NCBI RefSeq assembly: GCF_000801105.2
Contig: NC_079514.1
Span: 24,158,293-24,222,292, forward strand
Origin: Raphanus sativus
Taxonomy: Eukaryota > Streptophyta > Magnoliopsida > Brassicales > Brassicaceae
DNA: 64,000 nucleotides
Direction of reading: 5' to 3'
The notes under the pieces: generated by a model
What the model saw: the letters and a program-made list of their open reading frames with translations, nothing else
Told to the model about the DNA's origin: nothing
Database searches by the model: none
Shown here: positions 21,577 to 32,060 of the stretch, piece after piece
Layout of the letters: every line of letters starts with the position of its first letter
Position numbering within the stretch: the stretch's first letter is position 1
Made by a program: the position numbers and the translations under genes

Positions 21577-23032
21577 TGATGTTAGGAGTTTTGAGGCTCC
21601 TAAGTCAAATGATAGTATAGGGAAGTGTGTTGTCGAACCAGTTCTGAAGGATTCAAATGCAGAGAGAATGCAAGTATTTGCCTAATCTAAGTGCAATCAG
21701 TGAATTGGATGGTTTTTAAACTAAAACTAGAATGCAAGTAACAGAAATGATACTTTTAAGCTATTGGAAAGGAGAACTCATGGGTATAGAGATTTCAGAC
21801 CTTGGGTGATCAAGTTTCGAACTAAGGACGACAAATGAATCAATCAAACTATTAACCTTAAGCCTAGACACAATTCTAAGCAAGCTCTATGTCTAGATGA
21901 ATGCTCATTTGCTAACATGTCTCAAACATCAAATGTCTTTGGTTGAATAACATGCAAGCAATCATTACTAACAAGTCTATTAGCTATCTTAGCATCTTTA
22001 ACAACAAATATCTTTGGCAAAGTACACTAAGAGCCTAGGAGAGTTGACTCAGGCATTTCATCAAACACCTTTTGGGTGGGAAATGCCTAGAGATCACCCT
22101 TTGAGTGGCCTACTCAAATGATGCATTAAGATCACTCTACTATGCAAGGAACATGTATGATTTACACCTAACACATCCTAGAACTAACCTAATCACCCTA
22201 AATCTCCCTAACCCATGAATCCAAAAGTGGATTACTCACTAATCTCCATGATTCCTCTTAAACCCATGGTGGATTTCAGATGAATCATATAGAGAAATAG
22301 AAGAGAAACTCACAAGAACACAAAAACAATCAAATCCAAAAGAGAACTTTTTTTGAGAGAGTTTTGTGTATTCAATAGATAAAAGATAATCTGCCAAATG
22401 GTGGCTACATAGTACTTAAACATTAGGTTTTCCAAGTGCAAAAACGTGCACAATAATTGCAAAAAGGTCCTTGAAAAATAATAAAATCGGGCAGCAGATA
22501 ACGCGGAGCGACCTCAGAGGGTCACTCCAGGAAGTCGCTCTGGGGTTGGGAGCGACCTTTGGGGGTCGCTCTGAGAGGTCGCTCCAGCCTCCATTTTTGT
22601 GTCTCCGGGCGATGAGAACGCGAGCGACTTAGGTAGGTCGCTCTGGTTGGGAGCTACCTTAGGGGGTCGCTCCAGAAGGTCACTATGCGGTTCTCGGCCA
22701 GGATGGATATGCCTCTAGTAAATTGATATAACTCCTCCATTACATCTCCAAATGACTTGAAACCACTTCCATTAGAAATCTAACTCAATTTCCTGTGTCT
22801 CCACAAAATCTTAGCAACAGAAGATTTCTCTAAGTCCTCCATCCATGCTCATCTTTCACCCCCATTTTGATCACATTGCTTCCAAATGTTTCTAAGAATT
22901 CCATGTGGTGTTCCAATACCTAATAAAGACTTATGTATGCAAAATGCAACCTGAACATGTCTAAATATTATTCTATATGGTGAAAATGCATATAAATGAA
23001 TAGCTAAAACAATGCAAATATGCAAGATATCA
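21577..23032 (-). repeat. 5' LTR of the Athila-like element, 1456 bp
   Basis: TGATGTT...GATATCA ends. It has no hAT insertion, so it preserves the empty site. It carries the GAGCGAC array at 22500-22690, one 13-bp unit shorter than in the partner LTR. Confidence 0.93.
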
Positions 23033-23361
23033 CATGCATTTGAATCAAGTTTACTAACCATCTAGCAATCCTAACTTCAAACCTTATTAGTTTTTCTTGA
23101 CGTCAAGTTGCTATTCTATTACTCAAATTTTGAGGTGGTATGGGTAACCAGACCAGAATAGAACGACTAATATAACAAAGATCCCTATGAAAAGTTCTCG
23201 CAGACTTAGCTAAAGAATTGGAAATAACATTTTGTACCCTTGGGACATGAGATAACTTGAAATCTGGAAAGCAAATCAGCAGCGTCTTTATAGCCTCCAG
23301 TTCTGTTGTAATTGGCCAGACTTGAGGCTCCTTCATCATCTCGATCAGATCCTTGCAATCC

Positions 23362-23767
23362 TTTCAAATACACTGAGCTCATAGCCTATCTTACCAATAA
23401 GAAAGAAAGGGATGGGTTTTCGCTCGGTTGATTACTGAAGTGAGGAAAATAAGTTGCTAAAGCTCCATGAAAACAGTATCCTTAAGATAACCCTGCAGAA
23501 ATTTATAAAAGTTCTGTTAGGTTCGTAACAGTATCAGAATACAATAGAATCCCTTCTTTACTTACGTATAGGCGAGTGACCACTGAACGATAAGAAAAAA
23601 AGCAACTTTCAGCTAGAACTTTTATAAGAAAAGGTAGAGCGAAAACTGAACGAAGCAGTAGCCCCCCGTCAGGGCAAGTGGTGAACTCTAAAAGGGAAGA
23701 TGGAAACTGGGGAGTTAGCTGATAAAGATAGACAGTACCGATTGCGTAATATAAATCTCATTTTTTC
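23362..23767. other. About 400-bp foreign filler in the LINE, possibly mitochondrial
   Basis: Aligned with the sister LINE at 34.2 kb, the codons on both sides should be adjacent. Instead about 406 bp intervene, less AT-rich than the neighbours, with no LTR, TIR or poly(A) and no target duplication, only GG at the joint. The texture (e.g. GGTAGAGCGAAAACTGAACG and a CCCCCCGTCAGGG stretch) resembles plant mitochondrial DNA, which I judge by eye only. Confidence 0.4.
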
Positions 23768-24360
23768 CAGTTCCACCAATTTGACAGATAAGTGTTGTAA
23801 CATACTTTCCATAGCCCATCGCAGGGCTTCTACCCCAAAATTTAGATCCGTCTCTCGTGTTCTTACATTTTGCATCCTTATGAGCTGAGTCTTGCCTAAA
23901 TTATCCTTTCAAACCCATCCGCATCCACTGTAATGTGCTGTGGCCGTCCATAACCATCTATCATAAAGATATTATCCAGACTTATGATCTTGGCTTCCTC
24001 GTTATTAGGCTCTTGCTAATCAGGATTTACCAACTCATTTACATTAAACCAGGCTTGGCATTCGCTTTCTGCATATCAGACTAGCTCCAAAGGATCCATG
24101 TCAACCCCCCTAAATAGTTTATCATTCTGAGCCTTCCAAAAATACCAGTTTAACCAGGGATAAGGATACCTATCCAGTTCTGGTTCAACAATGTTATTCA
24201 TCCTCCAGAAGAGATAGTCCATATTGGCATATATATGCTTGATACTGGAGAGATGTTGGGAGAAGATGGTGTAGCTGATAGAGCCCATACTTGTAGAGCT
24301 GGAGGACATTCAAATATGGCGTGAGTAACCATTTCTTTTGGTTCCGCATATCTTGGGCAA

Positions 24361-25737
24361 TAAGCTCAAATTAACCTTCAAGCTATTCTCTCAAATTAGA
24401 TGTTCATTGTAGTACTTGAGGATCGAATCCACAGGGACCGTGGGCACACAATAGACTTGTGATATTAAGATTAAGCTATGCAAATATTATTAGAAGACTA
24501 GACAAAGCAATAAATAGATAAAACGGCTTGTAAGTTATAATGGGAAAGCGCTAGATCTATGGATTTATCATTCAAGGGATTCGAAAAAAAATCAAGGATG
24601 CTAAAGGTTTTATAGATTCAATTCTAGAACTCGAATGCAATTATAAGATATCCAGCTTCCACTGTGATTATGCATGTTCAAATCAGTACTCATACTCTCG
24701 CATTCAATACAGAACGAGTATCGATCGATACACCTATAGGGTGTCGATTGATACCTCTTTCGAACAAGCTTTAATGCTCAGATTGATATTGTTCAACTAG
24801 ATTCTTAGTCCAAATAGAGTCTTAGAATAACCAGCAGGATTCAGATTCTGTTAATTGATTGCACTTCCGTGCCTCTCAATTATCCTGTGATTCTAGGTTC
24901 AAGCAATTAGTCAGACTCCCATGTTATTTCAACTACTGTAGATCCTAGTATTACAAGTTACACTGGTGTTGACATCTATAAGTAATCCTAGCAATCCTAA
25001 TTGAGTATCAGTTTGACATTAAGCTCATGAAATCTCTAAATCTAACAAGATGATTACTCAGACATGCAGGCAGTAACACAAATCATAGTCTGAATATAAA
25101 TCATATATAAAACCAATGATAAAACCAAAGGAGTTCCAATCAATCTCTGAATGAAAATTGATCTTCTCTCCAACACTTAGAGAAAATAATAGAATCAAGA
25201 ATAATAGAAAGAATAGCCGTCAACAATGGCTTAGAAACCATAATATAGGGTTTCCAATCGTCTAAGGGCATTCTGGTAATTTGTGGTGACTTATGAGCCT
25301 TAGTCGGCCATAAAATAGAATCTGCCCGTGTTCTGGAATCAGTGTCGTTCGACACCTATGTATTAGTGTCGATCGACAGTCTTTCATATCTTTGACAGCT
25401 TCCTCTCGCGAGTTAGGCGTACCACTCTTCAGTAAATCGGGCATAACTTCTGCTATATGATGCTGATTGACCTCAAACCGGTGGCACTGGAAATATAACT
25501 CAAAAATATATCTTGTGTCAAGATATTCGATCAATCTCACCGTGGGAAGATCTCCATTCATAGCTAAACATCTTAATCATATGTGGAGCTATGCACCTCA
25601 AAAAGCTCCATAATCACCAAAGTATCCAGAACGTACTTTCACCTGAAAATACCCTAAAACATACTTCAAACACATATATTAGACTCAATAAATGACTTAT
25701 ACCATGGGGTAAAATAGCCCAAATCCATGGTATATCA
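24361..25737 (-). mobile_element. Solo LTR inside the LINE
   Basis: It ends in GGTATATCA like the 27.0-kb LTR, and shares with it TTGTAGTACTT..GGAT.GAATCCACAGGGA and several TCGATCGA palindromes. The LINE zinc-finger coding sequence reads straight across when the segment is removed, so both boundaries are good to a few bases. The target duplication is imperfect (CAAT-like). No internal region or second LTR is present, so it is a recombined solo LTR. Confidence 0.78.
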
Positions 25738-27041
25738 ATTATCGCATCTCATATAGTGTCGTGTCAGATTTCTCGTTACAGCCACATGTCATATTAGCAA
25801 CTGCCACATAAGATGACATATCTTCTTGGGTGCTTTCACTTTCCAAACTAAGCTTTGGAGCTTGGTTATACTTGGCTCTATTACCTCCTTCTGTTCATCA
25901 TTCTTCCATAAGTTTTGAGCTACCTAGTATCCAGATTTGATAGTGTATTGATATTACCTAGTGTAAGTCCAACAGAAAGTATTCCTGCGATAAGTTGAGC
26001 TTACGGCTAAACTCCTTATATGAGGTATATCATCAGGGCTAATATATTTCTCCAATAATCCAACATCCCAATCTTTTGTTTCATGGTTAATAAGGTTGCT
26101 AACTTTCATATTTGTATTCCAGACAAGAACATAATGATGAGCCGGCCTAGATGGCGATGAAGGAACCCATGGGTCTTCCCACACAACCAGACCTTATATC
26201 CAGAGTGTATAGTTTGTCTGATTCCCAATATCAATAGCTTCCGTGCTACTGAGATGCTGGTCCACACATAGGATAGGCTGTTAACAGAGAGTGTCCGCAA
26301 AGCGAACTCATTCTGCAGTATCTTCCTCTCAAAACTCGAGCCACTAAAGAATCAGGATATTGCACAATCCTCCATAGTTTTTTTGCCAGTAGCACCAAAT
26401 TAAATTCATGGATCATACGAAATCCAATCATGCCCTCCTCCTTTGTTAAGCAAACATTTTCCCATTTTGCCCAGTGAATTCCTCTCTTTGGGGGATTTTA
26501 GATCGACCAAAACTGTGCGATGACACTTGCAAGGTTTTCGCATATCTCCACTGGGAGTAAGAAGCTAGACATGACATATGTCGGAAGAGCTAATAACATA
26601 GATTTGATCAAAACTTATTTTCCTCTTTTTGACAACCATCTATCCGTCCACCCATTCACTCTATGCATTAATTTATCTTTGATAATTGCAAAGAGTTGCA
26701 TTTGGATCCGCTAATATCTTCTGGAATTTCTAAGTATGTCCCCATTCCACCTTCATTCTAGATTCCAAGGATATCTCTAATATGCTGCCTAACATCTGCT
26801 CTGGTCCTCTTACCAAAGAGTAGAGAGGATTTTTCGAATTTAATACATTGTCCTAATGCCTGTCCATATTTCATGATCACTTTCATCACTTCTTCACATT
26901 CACGGGGCTCCGCCTTACAAAAGTAAAGGCTATCATCAGCAAATAGAAGGTGAGATACCGAGGGGAAACAATTACCCTAGCCTAAACCTATAAAATCCAA
27001 TCTAATGGTGAATCCAATGCTCCCTGGCAACTGGTATGCTT

Positions 27042-27936
27042 GCTAAAATTATCCTAGAGCAACAATTACTCTCATCAAAAGAGGTCAACTTGTAGTACTT
27101 AGGGATTGAATCCACAGGGAGCTGGGGCACACACTAGATCTTATTAAACTAAGCTAGGTTAATAGTTTTAAAACTGTAAATTGCAAGTAAACTAAAGTAG
27201 TGAACAAGACAATTGCTCAATTGATTGATTTGGGGTGTTTAACAGTTATTATGAAGGCGCTAGACTTAGGGTTTCTATTCAAGTAATCAGGATTATAATG
27301 ATATGAATACTATATAAGGTGCTTGCATGATATTAAAGAACTCAACAATAAGAATAACAGATCAACTTTTGTTTTCTAGGTTATCTAATACTAGATCCAT
27401 GATCCTCCAACTCATGTTGTCATAGGTAGGAAAGCATCGATCGATGTCTCTATAGGAGAATCGATTGATAAGTCTTGCGTCGTGTCGATCGATGTCTCTA
27501 TAGGAGAATCGATCGACGCACCTCTAGTAAGCTTTTAGCGCGGGTTGATAGCAGTTCACTAAGGTTTCTAAATCAGCCTTCACTTGTTTCTATCAAGCCT
27601 AGCTCAGAAAAGACAGATCAGAGGAAGAATCCACTATTCAATTTTAGGTTCGCTAATCCTAAACAAGCTTTAAGAACAATCTTCTAAGATGAATATCACA
27701 ACTCAAGAATTCATATTTAGGGCTAATCCCTCAAAACTTATTTGAACCCTGAACCTAACAAGTGGTTTACTCAGACATAGCTAAGCAAAACATAAAAAAC
27801 ATTAAATAAAACTGCATAGAATATAATAGATAGAAAGAATAGATAATGGAGTTTCAATCACAAATCTCTCTAGATCTTCTCTCCAACACTAAAAATCCTA
27901 GAAAACCTTTTTCTATGAAAATAGGAATACAAGAAT

Positions 27937-27971
<35 letters not shown>

Positions 27972-28640
27972 CTCTTCTTGCCTCAAACACTTAGGCAAGG
28001 TATAAATACTAGGTTAAAACTCGTCAGGGGTAATTCAGTAATTAGATGGATTCTTGGGCTTCAAGTCGATTGTGACCAAAATGGGCTTCTGCGTGCTTGA
28101 CATCGATCGATGTCACAGGGTGTGCATCAATCGATATGAATCTGTGTCGACCTCAAACGCTGGTTGATATGGTCATCTCGGGTGAAATCTCTAAAGTGCT
28201 CCAAAATACTCCAAAATCACCATCTTCTCTCCAATCATTCATGAACTTGTAAATATACTATTTAGACTCCAAAACATAGTTAATATATCCTAAAAATCCT
28301 ATATACCATGGCTATAATCAAGTAAAATACATGGTATATCAACTCCCTCAAACGTATTCTTTTGCTTGTCCTCAAGCAAAACCAACAGGCAGTCTCTCTG
28401 AAAGAGGTTTGAAAACAAAAGGGACTTAAAAGATTTTTAAAAAATCAGTCACCATCTCTCTAGTAGTTCAAGCCAAATCATAAACATCCTAACCTTAGAA
28501 GCACATTATAGAATATCCTAGTATAGCAACCAAATTCACCTAGTCAACAACCTAACATATCATGTCTGACAATCCCCTCTACTAACCTCATTTCTTGCAT
28601 AAAATAGAGGTGTAGGATTTACCTTGGGAGTATCGATCCA
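27042..28640 (-). mobile_element. 3' LTR plus truncated internal region of an Athila-like element
   Basis: LTR about 27042-28341 (starts TGCTAAAATTA, ends GGTATATCA), then a polypurine-type tract (minus GAGGGAGT) and an internal stretch that parallels 17083-17330 (ACTCCC then TTGCTTGTCCTCAAGC against TTACTTGTCCACAAGT). The rest of the element is missing; CACTA sequence takes over near 28600-28660. It belongs to the same subfamily as the solo LTR at 24.4 kb and carries TCGATCGA palindrome arrays at about 27436-27520 and 28098-28150. Confidence 0.7.
27938..27968. repeat. (CT)n microsatellite
   Basis: About 15 consecutive CT units inside the LTR at 27042-28341. Confidence 0.95.
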
Positions 28641-28946
28641 GATGTACTTTGTTAAAATGTTTTCAGGCTCTTACATCTGATGGATGAGTCATCTCACCAT
28701 CCGTCTGAGTATGTTCGGCATGCCATCTCATCTTTCCAGCAGTCTGTTCTGATTGGTACAATCTTTTCAATCTGTCTGTAATTGGTAGGTACCACATCCT
28801 TTGGTACGGTACCCTATTACGTTCTTGTCCTTGCGGCTTGAATCGTGGCATCTTGCAGAATCGACATTCTTCTAACTTCTCATCATCTCCCAGTAGATCA
28901 TGCAGTTGTCGATGCAAACATCTATCATATCTGAAGGCAACCCAAG
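28590..28946 (-). pseudogene. CACTA transposase, TNP2 part
   Basis: Continues the transposase on the far side of the solo LTR. It contains the conserved TNP2 region CRFCKMPRFKPQG, VPYQRMWYLPITDRLKRLYQ, AGKMRWHAEH and HPSDVRA. A one-base shift near 28890 and a stop where HPSDVRA-W-KHF is expected (Trp to stop) disable it. Sequence fades near 28600. Confidence 0.85.
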
Positions 28947-30508
28947 TGATGCGGCCATCAAACCAATGGTTTAACCAGAGGTCAACCAAGCAGCCCAAAC
29001 CGGCCACTTTGGAGGTACCAGCGACAGAGGTCCAGTCCCAGGAGAATTTCTCAACAACCAGAAGGTCTTTTGTCATGAAGCCAATTTTCCTAGAAGGCCA
29101 ACTCATGAAGGATTCACTGAGGCTTGGAATTACAAGAAAATCTTAACGGAGGAAGAAGTTATGAATTTTACAAACCGGAGGTTCTCCAGCCCATCCATCT
29201 GCGAGTACCAGACTTTTGAAGGAGATTCAAGCCAAACGAAGGAGCGGCCTGAACCAAAGCCGATCATAGGATTGAATAGGAGTCTCTCAGATTTCCAGGA
29301 AGCCCAATACCAGTAGAAATGGCCACGGAATTATGAAGTTATGATCCATTCTCCAAGACCGGTCAAACCAGTTCTACACTTGCCTCAATTGGAAGCTAAC
29401 CGGTTCAATCAGCTTCAAACCAGACATTGGCGTCCAGGAGATCATTTCAACCAATCAGGAGGTATTCCAGAAGTCCTTAGCTACACCAGAACCCAGGAGA
29501 TCATTTGGTTCAATGAAGACTCACTTAAATCAAACAGGAGCTATTTATGGAAAGATTGGACAATCTTTCGGTTTGATCATTTCCAAGCAATTCTGATCCG
29601 ACCAGAAGACATCAGGACAAAACCAAGACGTCCAAGAGACATTATATGTGTCCAAGAAGAGTTCTACAATTTTAAACCATGCACCAGCCCCCATTAGATC
29701 AGGAGGATCCACACTTACACCAAACTGCCTTATTTGGAGAGTCTTGCAATAAATCTCCAACAGCTCTTTTCTCTTCAGTTAAGGCACAACCTCAACACCT
29801 TGCAGACCATAAAGAAGATTCCCAGAAAGCTTACTTACCCCCTCAAACCGTCCAGATACAAGAAGAACATCAGCTACATTCATTTGGCCAAGATCTTCAC
29901 CATTAAGTCTCCAACGGCTAGTTTTCATGGAGCCATCAATCCCTTTGCTTCCAAGTCTATTATTTCGAGTTTATTACTTTCCTTTTATCATTTTATGACT
30001 GTTAGAGTCTGTCTTGGTCGAGCTTATAAAGCTCTAGTCTTTGCTTCATTATAAATCACCCTTGAATTTTATGAATGAAAATATAGTTTTCTAGTTTTCT
30101 TAAAACTATTGTTTCAAGTCTTTAGAGTTTGTGAGAAGCAGCTCCAGAGCAACCAGGCTTATCAAAGTCTCCTATCACAGAGCTTTGTGATTTCTATTCA
30201 ATCCATCTTGTCCATCATCCCACAGATTGAGAGATTCAATCAAACCTTCATCCGCAAATCCACTTCAGTCCATCTTTTGATCAAGCTGAGAGTGATACAC
30301 ATCCAGCAGCTTGATTCCGCCATATCTATCCTTTATCTTTTTTTATTTACTCTGATTTATTCTTCATATCATTAGCATCTCATACATACTTCATTTGTTT
30401 CTGATTTGCTTCATAGAAGCTCATAAAACTCATAAAAATCTATCTTCTTTGTTTTCAGGTTGAACCTCAGTTCATCAATTCTTATAGTCTGATTTCCAGG
30501 CTGTATCA
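28947..30508 (+). mobile_element. Solo LTR (1562 bp) inside the CACTA transposase
   Basis: Ends TGATGCGGCC...GGCTGTATCA with perfect 5-bp duplication CCAAG at 28942-28946 and 30509-30513. It is related to the LTRs at 51821-53045 and 55387-56611: CGGAGGAAGAAGTTATGAAT is identical in all three, and the TATAAAGCTC box and the AGGCT(T)GTATCA end are shared. Removing it restores the transposase reading LVYSLG-LPSDMIDVC. Translated frames within it (for example 29341-29697) are LTR noise. Confidence 0.9.
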
Positions 30509-31200
30509 CCAAGACTATAAACCAGTTTCTGAATCTCATAATAAGAATCAGCAGACATATTATCTTCCGGCAAATACTCTTTAAGCAAGTCTGCCCATTC
30601 ATTCATGCAACATTCAGGTAGATTGTGATCAGTTTTAATATTCATCATTCTAACAGCCAACAATAATTTAGAGAGACCTTCTCTACAACCACTATAAAGT
30701 GGCTGATTCGCCGCATTTAACATTTCATAAAACTTTTTTGCATCTATGTTAGGTTCTTCATCTTCATCATGAGCTACGAATGCATCAGTTACCATATCAT
30801 GAACCCTATCATAATCTACCATCTGCTCCTCTTGATGGTAACTATGTTCATTATGCAAATGATGAACAACCGGTTCTTTCTGAAAATTGCTATTACTACT
30901 ACTAGCTTCATTCTGATCATAGTTATAACTTTCTCCATGTTGAAACAAGATATAGTAATTTGGCGTGAAACCTCTATTTATTAAATGCTTCCAAACATTT
31001 TCACGATTTGCCAATTTCGAATTGTTGCATTTCCGACATGGGCAGAACATCTTACCGGTTTCTTGGGCGAGCGGTGTGGAATCTGCTTGATGCATAAATG
31101 TCTCCAGCCCCGCAAGGTATTCTTTCGTCACTCTCCCGTTAGTATCTGTATGCATATACATCCACTTTTGCAACTCGAAAACATTCCCGGGGCCTGGCAT
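30509..31200 (-). pseudogene. CACTA transposase, N-terminal Transpos_assoc part
   Basis: An ATG at 31200 opens MPGPGNVFELQKWMYMHTD, then the transposase-associated domain (about residues 10-90) with zinc-binding-like CPCRKCNN and VWKHLINRGFTPNYYILFQHGE. An acidic linker and LPECCMNEWADLLKEYLPED follow. The original reading stops at the solo LTR at 30509; the open frame then runs a few codons into it. Transposase for CACTA elements, here broken. Confidence 0.88.
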
Positions 31201-31770
31201 TTTATTTCTTTCACGTTTTTATTTTTGTTTCTTGTTGGTGTGTTTAAAATGATGTTCGAACTTCCATATTTATAGAAAATTTTCGAATCTGGTAGTTGAA
31301 GTTTTGCTAGGAATTTACGACGAAATTTAGGTAGTTAGCCGAAAAAAAACGTGCTTCAAAATTTTGTCGTTAAAGGCACGTAAACATTTTCCTCGTAAAG
31401 TAGACGCTAAGCTTACGTCGACTTTACGAAGAAACTAACCTTCCTCGTTAAAACCACGTAAGCTTACATTATTTTTGTGAGGAAACACTTTCGTTGTTAT
31501 TTTACGACGTAATAACGTTTAATTTATTTTTCCTCGTAAGTTGCTCATAATTGCGACGTAAATTTACGATGGTCCATTTTCCTCGTTAAGTTTCCTCGCC
31601 AAAATGCTGTTTTCTTGTAGTGTAAAACGAATGTTAAGTTTTTTCAAGAAAAGAAAAATTGGCATATTCATTAGCAAAATTAGCTGACATATCATCTATG
31701 TTTGCAAATTAGATGACGTAGCTGATGTGGCGATTAATGTATGATTTCTCCAACAAAATAAGAATAATTT

Positions 31771-32060
31771 TTGGGTTCACGAACCAATAAAAATTCATTT
31801 TTCATATTCAGTATTTTTTAAAAATGGAAACGAAATATTTTCAAGTTTTATTTTGTTTTTATAGTAAAAAAATAGTAGTTCCAAAAGAAATTATTATTTT
31901 TTAAATACCATCAGAAAAATACTAAACCCTAAACCCTTGGTAAACTCTAAACCCTTGGATAAATCCGAAATCATTAGATTTTAAAAATATTTTAACACAG
32001 TCAACAAAACATTAAACTTTAAATTCTAATTATCCAAAGGTATAGGGTTTATTCAAGGGA
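31771..32060. mobile_element. Foldback MITE, truncated (copy 2 of 3)
   Basis: Starts TTGGGTTCACGAACCAATAAAAATTC like copies 1 and 3 and runs into the ACTAAACCCTAAACCC core. The right arm with GTGAACCCAA is missing. Confidence 0.65.

Larger units (their letters stand above)
14893..23032 (-). mobile_element. Athila-like Ty3 LTR retrotransposon, gag-PR only (8.1 kb)
   Basis: A complete insertion: LTRs beginning TGATGTTAGG and ending GATATCA (plus-strand reading), with perfect 5-bp target duplication CATGC at 14888-14892 and 23033-23037. It has a tRNA-Asp-type primer site, a G-rich polypurine tract and an intact gag-protease ORF. No reverse transcriptase, RNase H or integrase is present between the gag stop and the polypurine tract, so it would need pol in trans from an Athila-like helper. 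LTR pair divergence is low (a few tens of differences by eye), so the insertion is fairly recent. Its left LTR later received a hAT-type element. Confidence 0.93.
23086..27040 (-). mobile_element. L1-type LINE, decayed and interrupted
   Basis: On the minus strand, in order: reverse transcriptase palm with FADD (26932-26943), thumb/connection with GGMGTYL, a zf-RVT region (WYFWKAQNDKLFRGVD at about 24090-24190) and an RNase H domain up to 23103. The 3' tail resembles that of the 34.2-kb LINE (TTGACGTCAAGAAAAA). Frameshifts and stops break it throughout. Two later insertions split it, at 23362-23767 and 24361-25737. The 5' part, including endonuclease and most of the RT, is missing, cut by the LTR element that begins at about 27042. 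Not active. Confidence 0.85.
28590..31622 (-). mobile_element. CACTA (En/Spm) transposon, 5' end intact, 3' part lost
   Basis: The right end reads CACTACAAGAAAAC on the minus strand, the canonical CACTA terminus. The subterminal 300 bp (31320-31622) carry repeated TTACGAGGAAA / TTTTACGACG motifs, as expected for transposase binding. Inside is the transposase gene, split by a solo LTR. The other CACTA terminus is missing beyond about 28600, where an LTR-element fragment abuts. Confidence 0.88.

Noticed and set aside
29341..30054. Two overlapping frames of 118 and 106 codons as a host gene
   Set aside because: They lie entirely in the solo LTR bounded by the CCAAG duplication; similar frames appear in the LTRs of the 51.8-kb element.
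30475..31200. 241-codon ORF as an unknown host protein
   Set aside because: The domain content matches the transposase-associated region of CACTA elements, the CACTACAAGAAAAC terminus is nearby, and the C-terminal codons belong to an inserted LTR.
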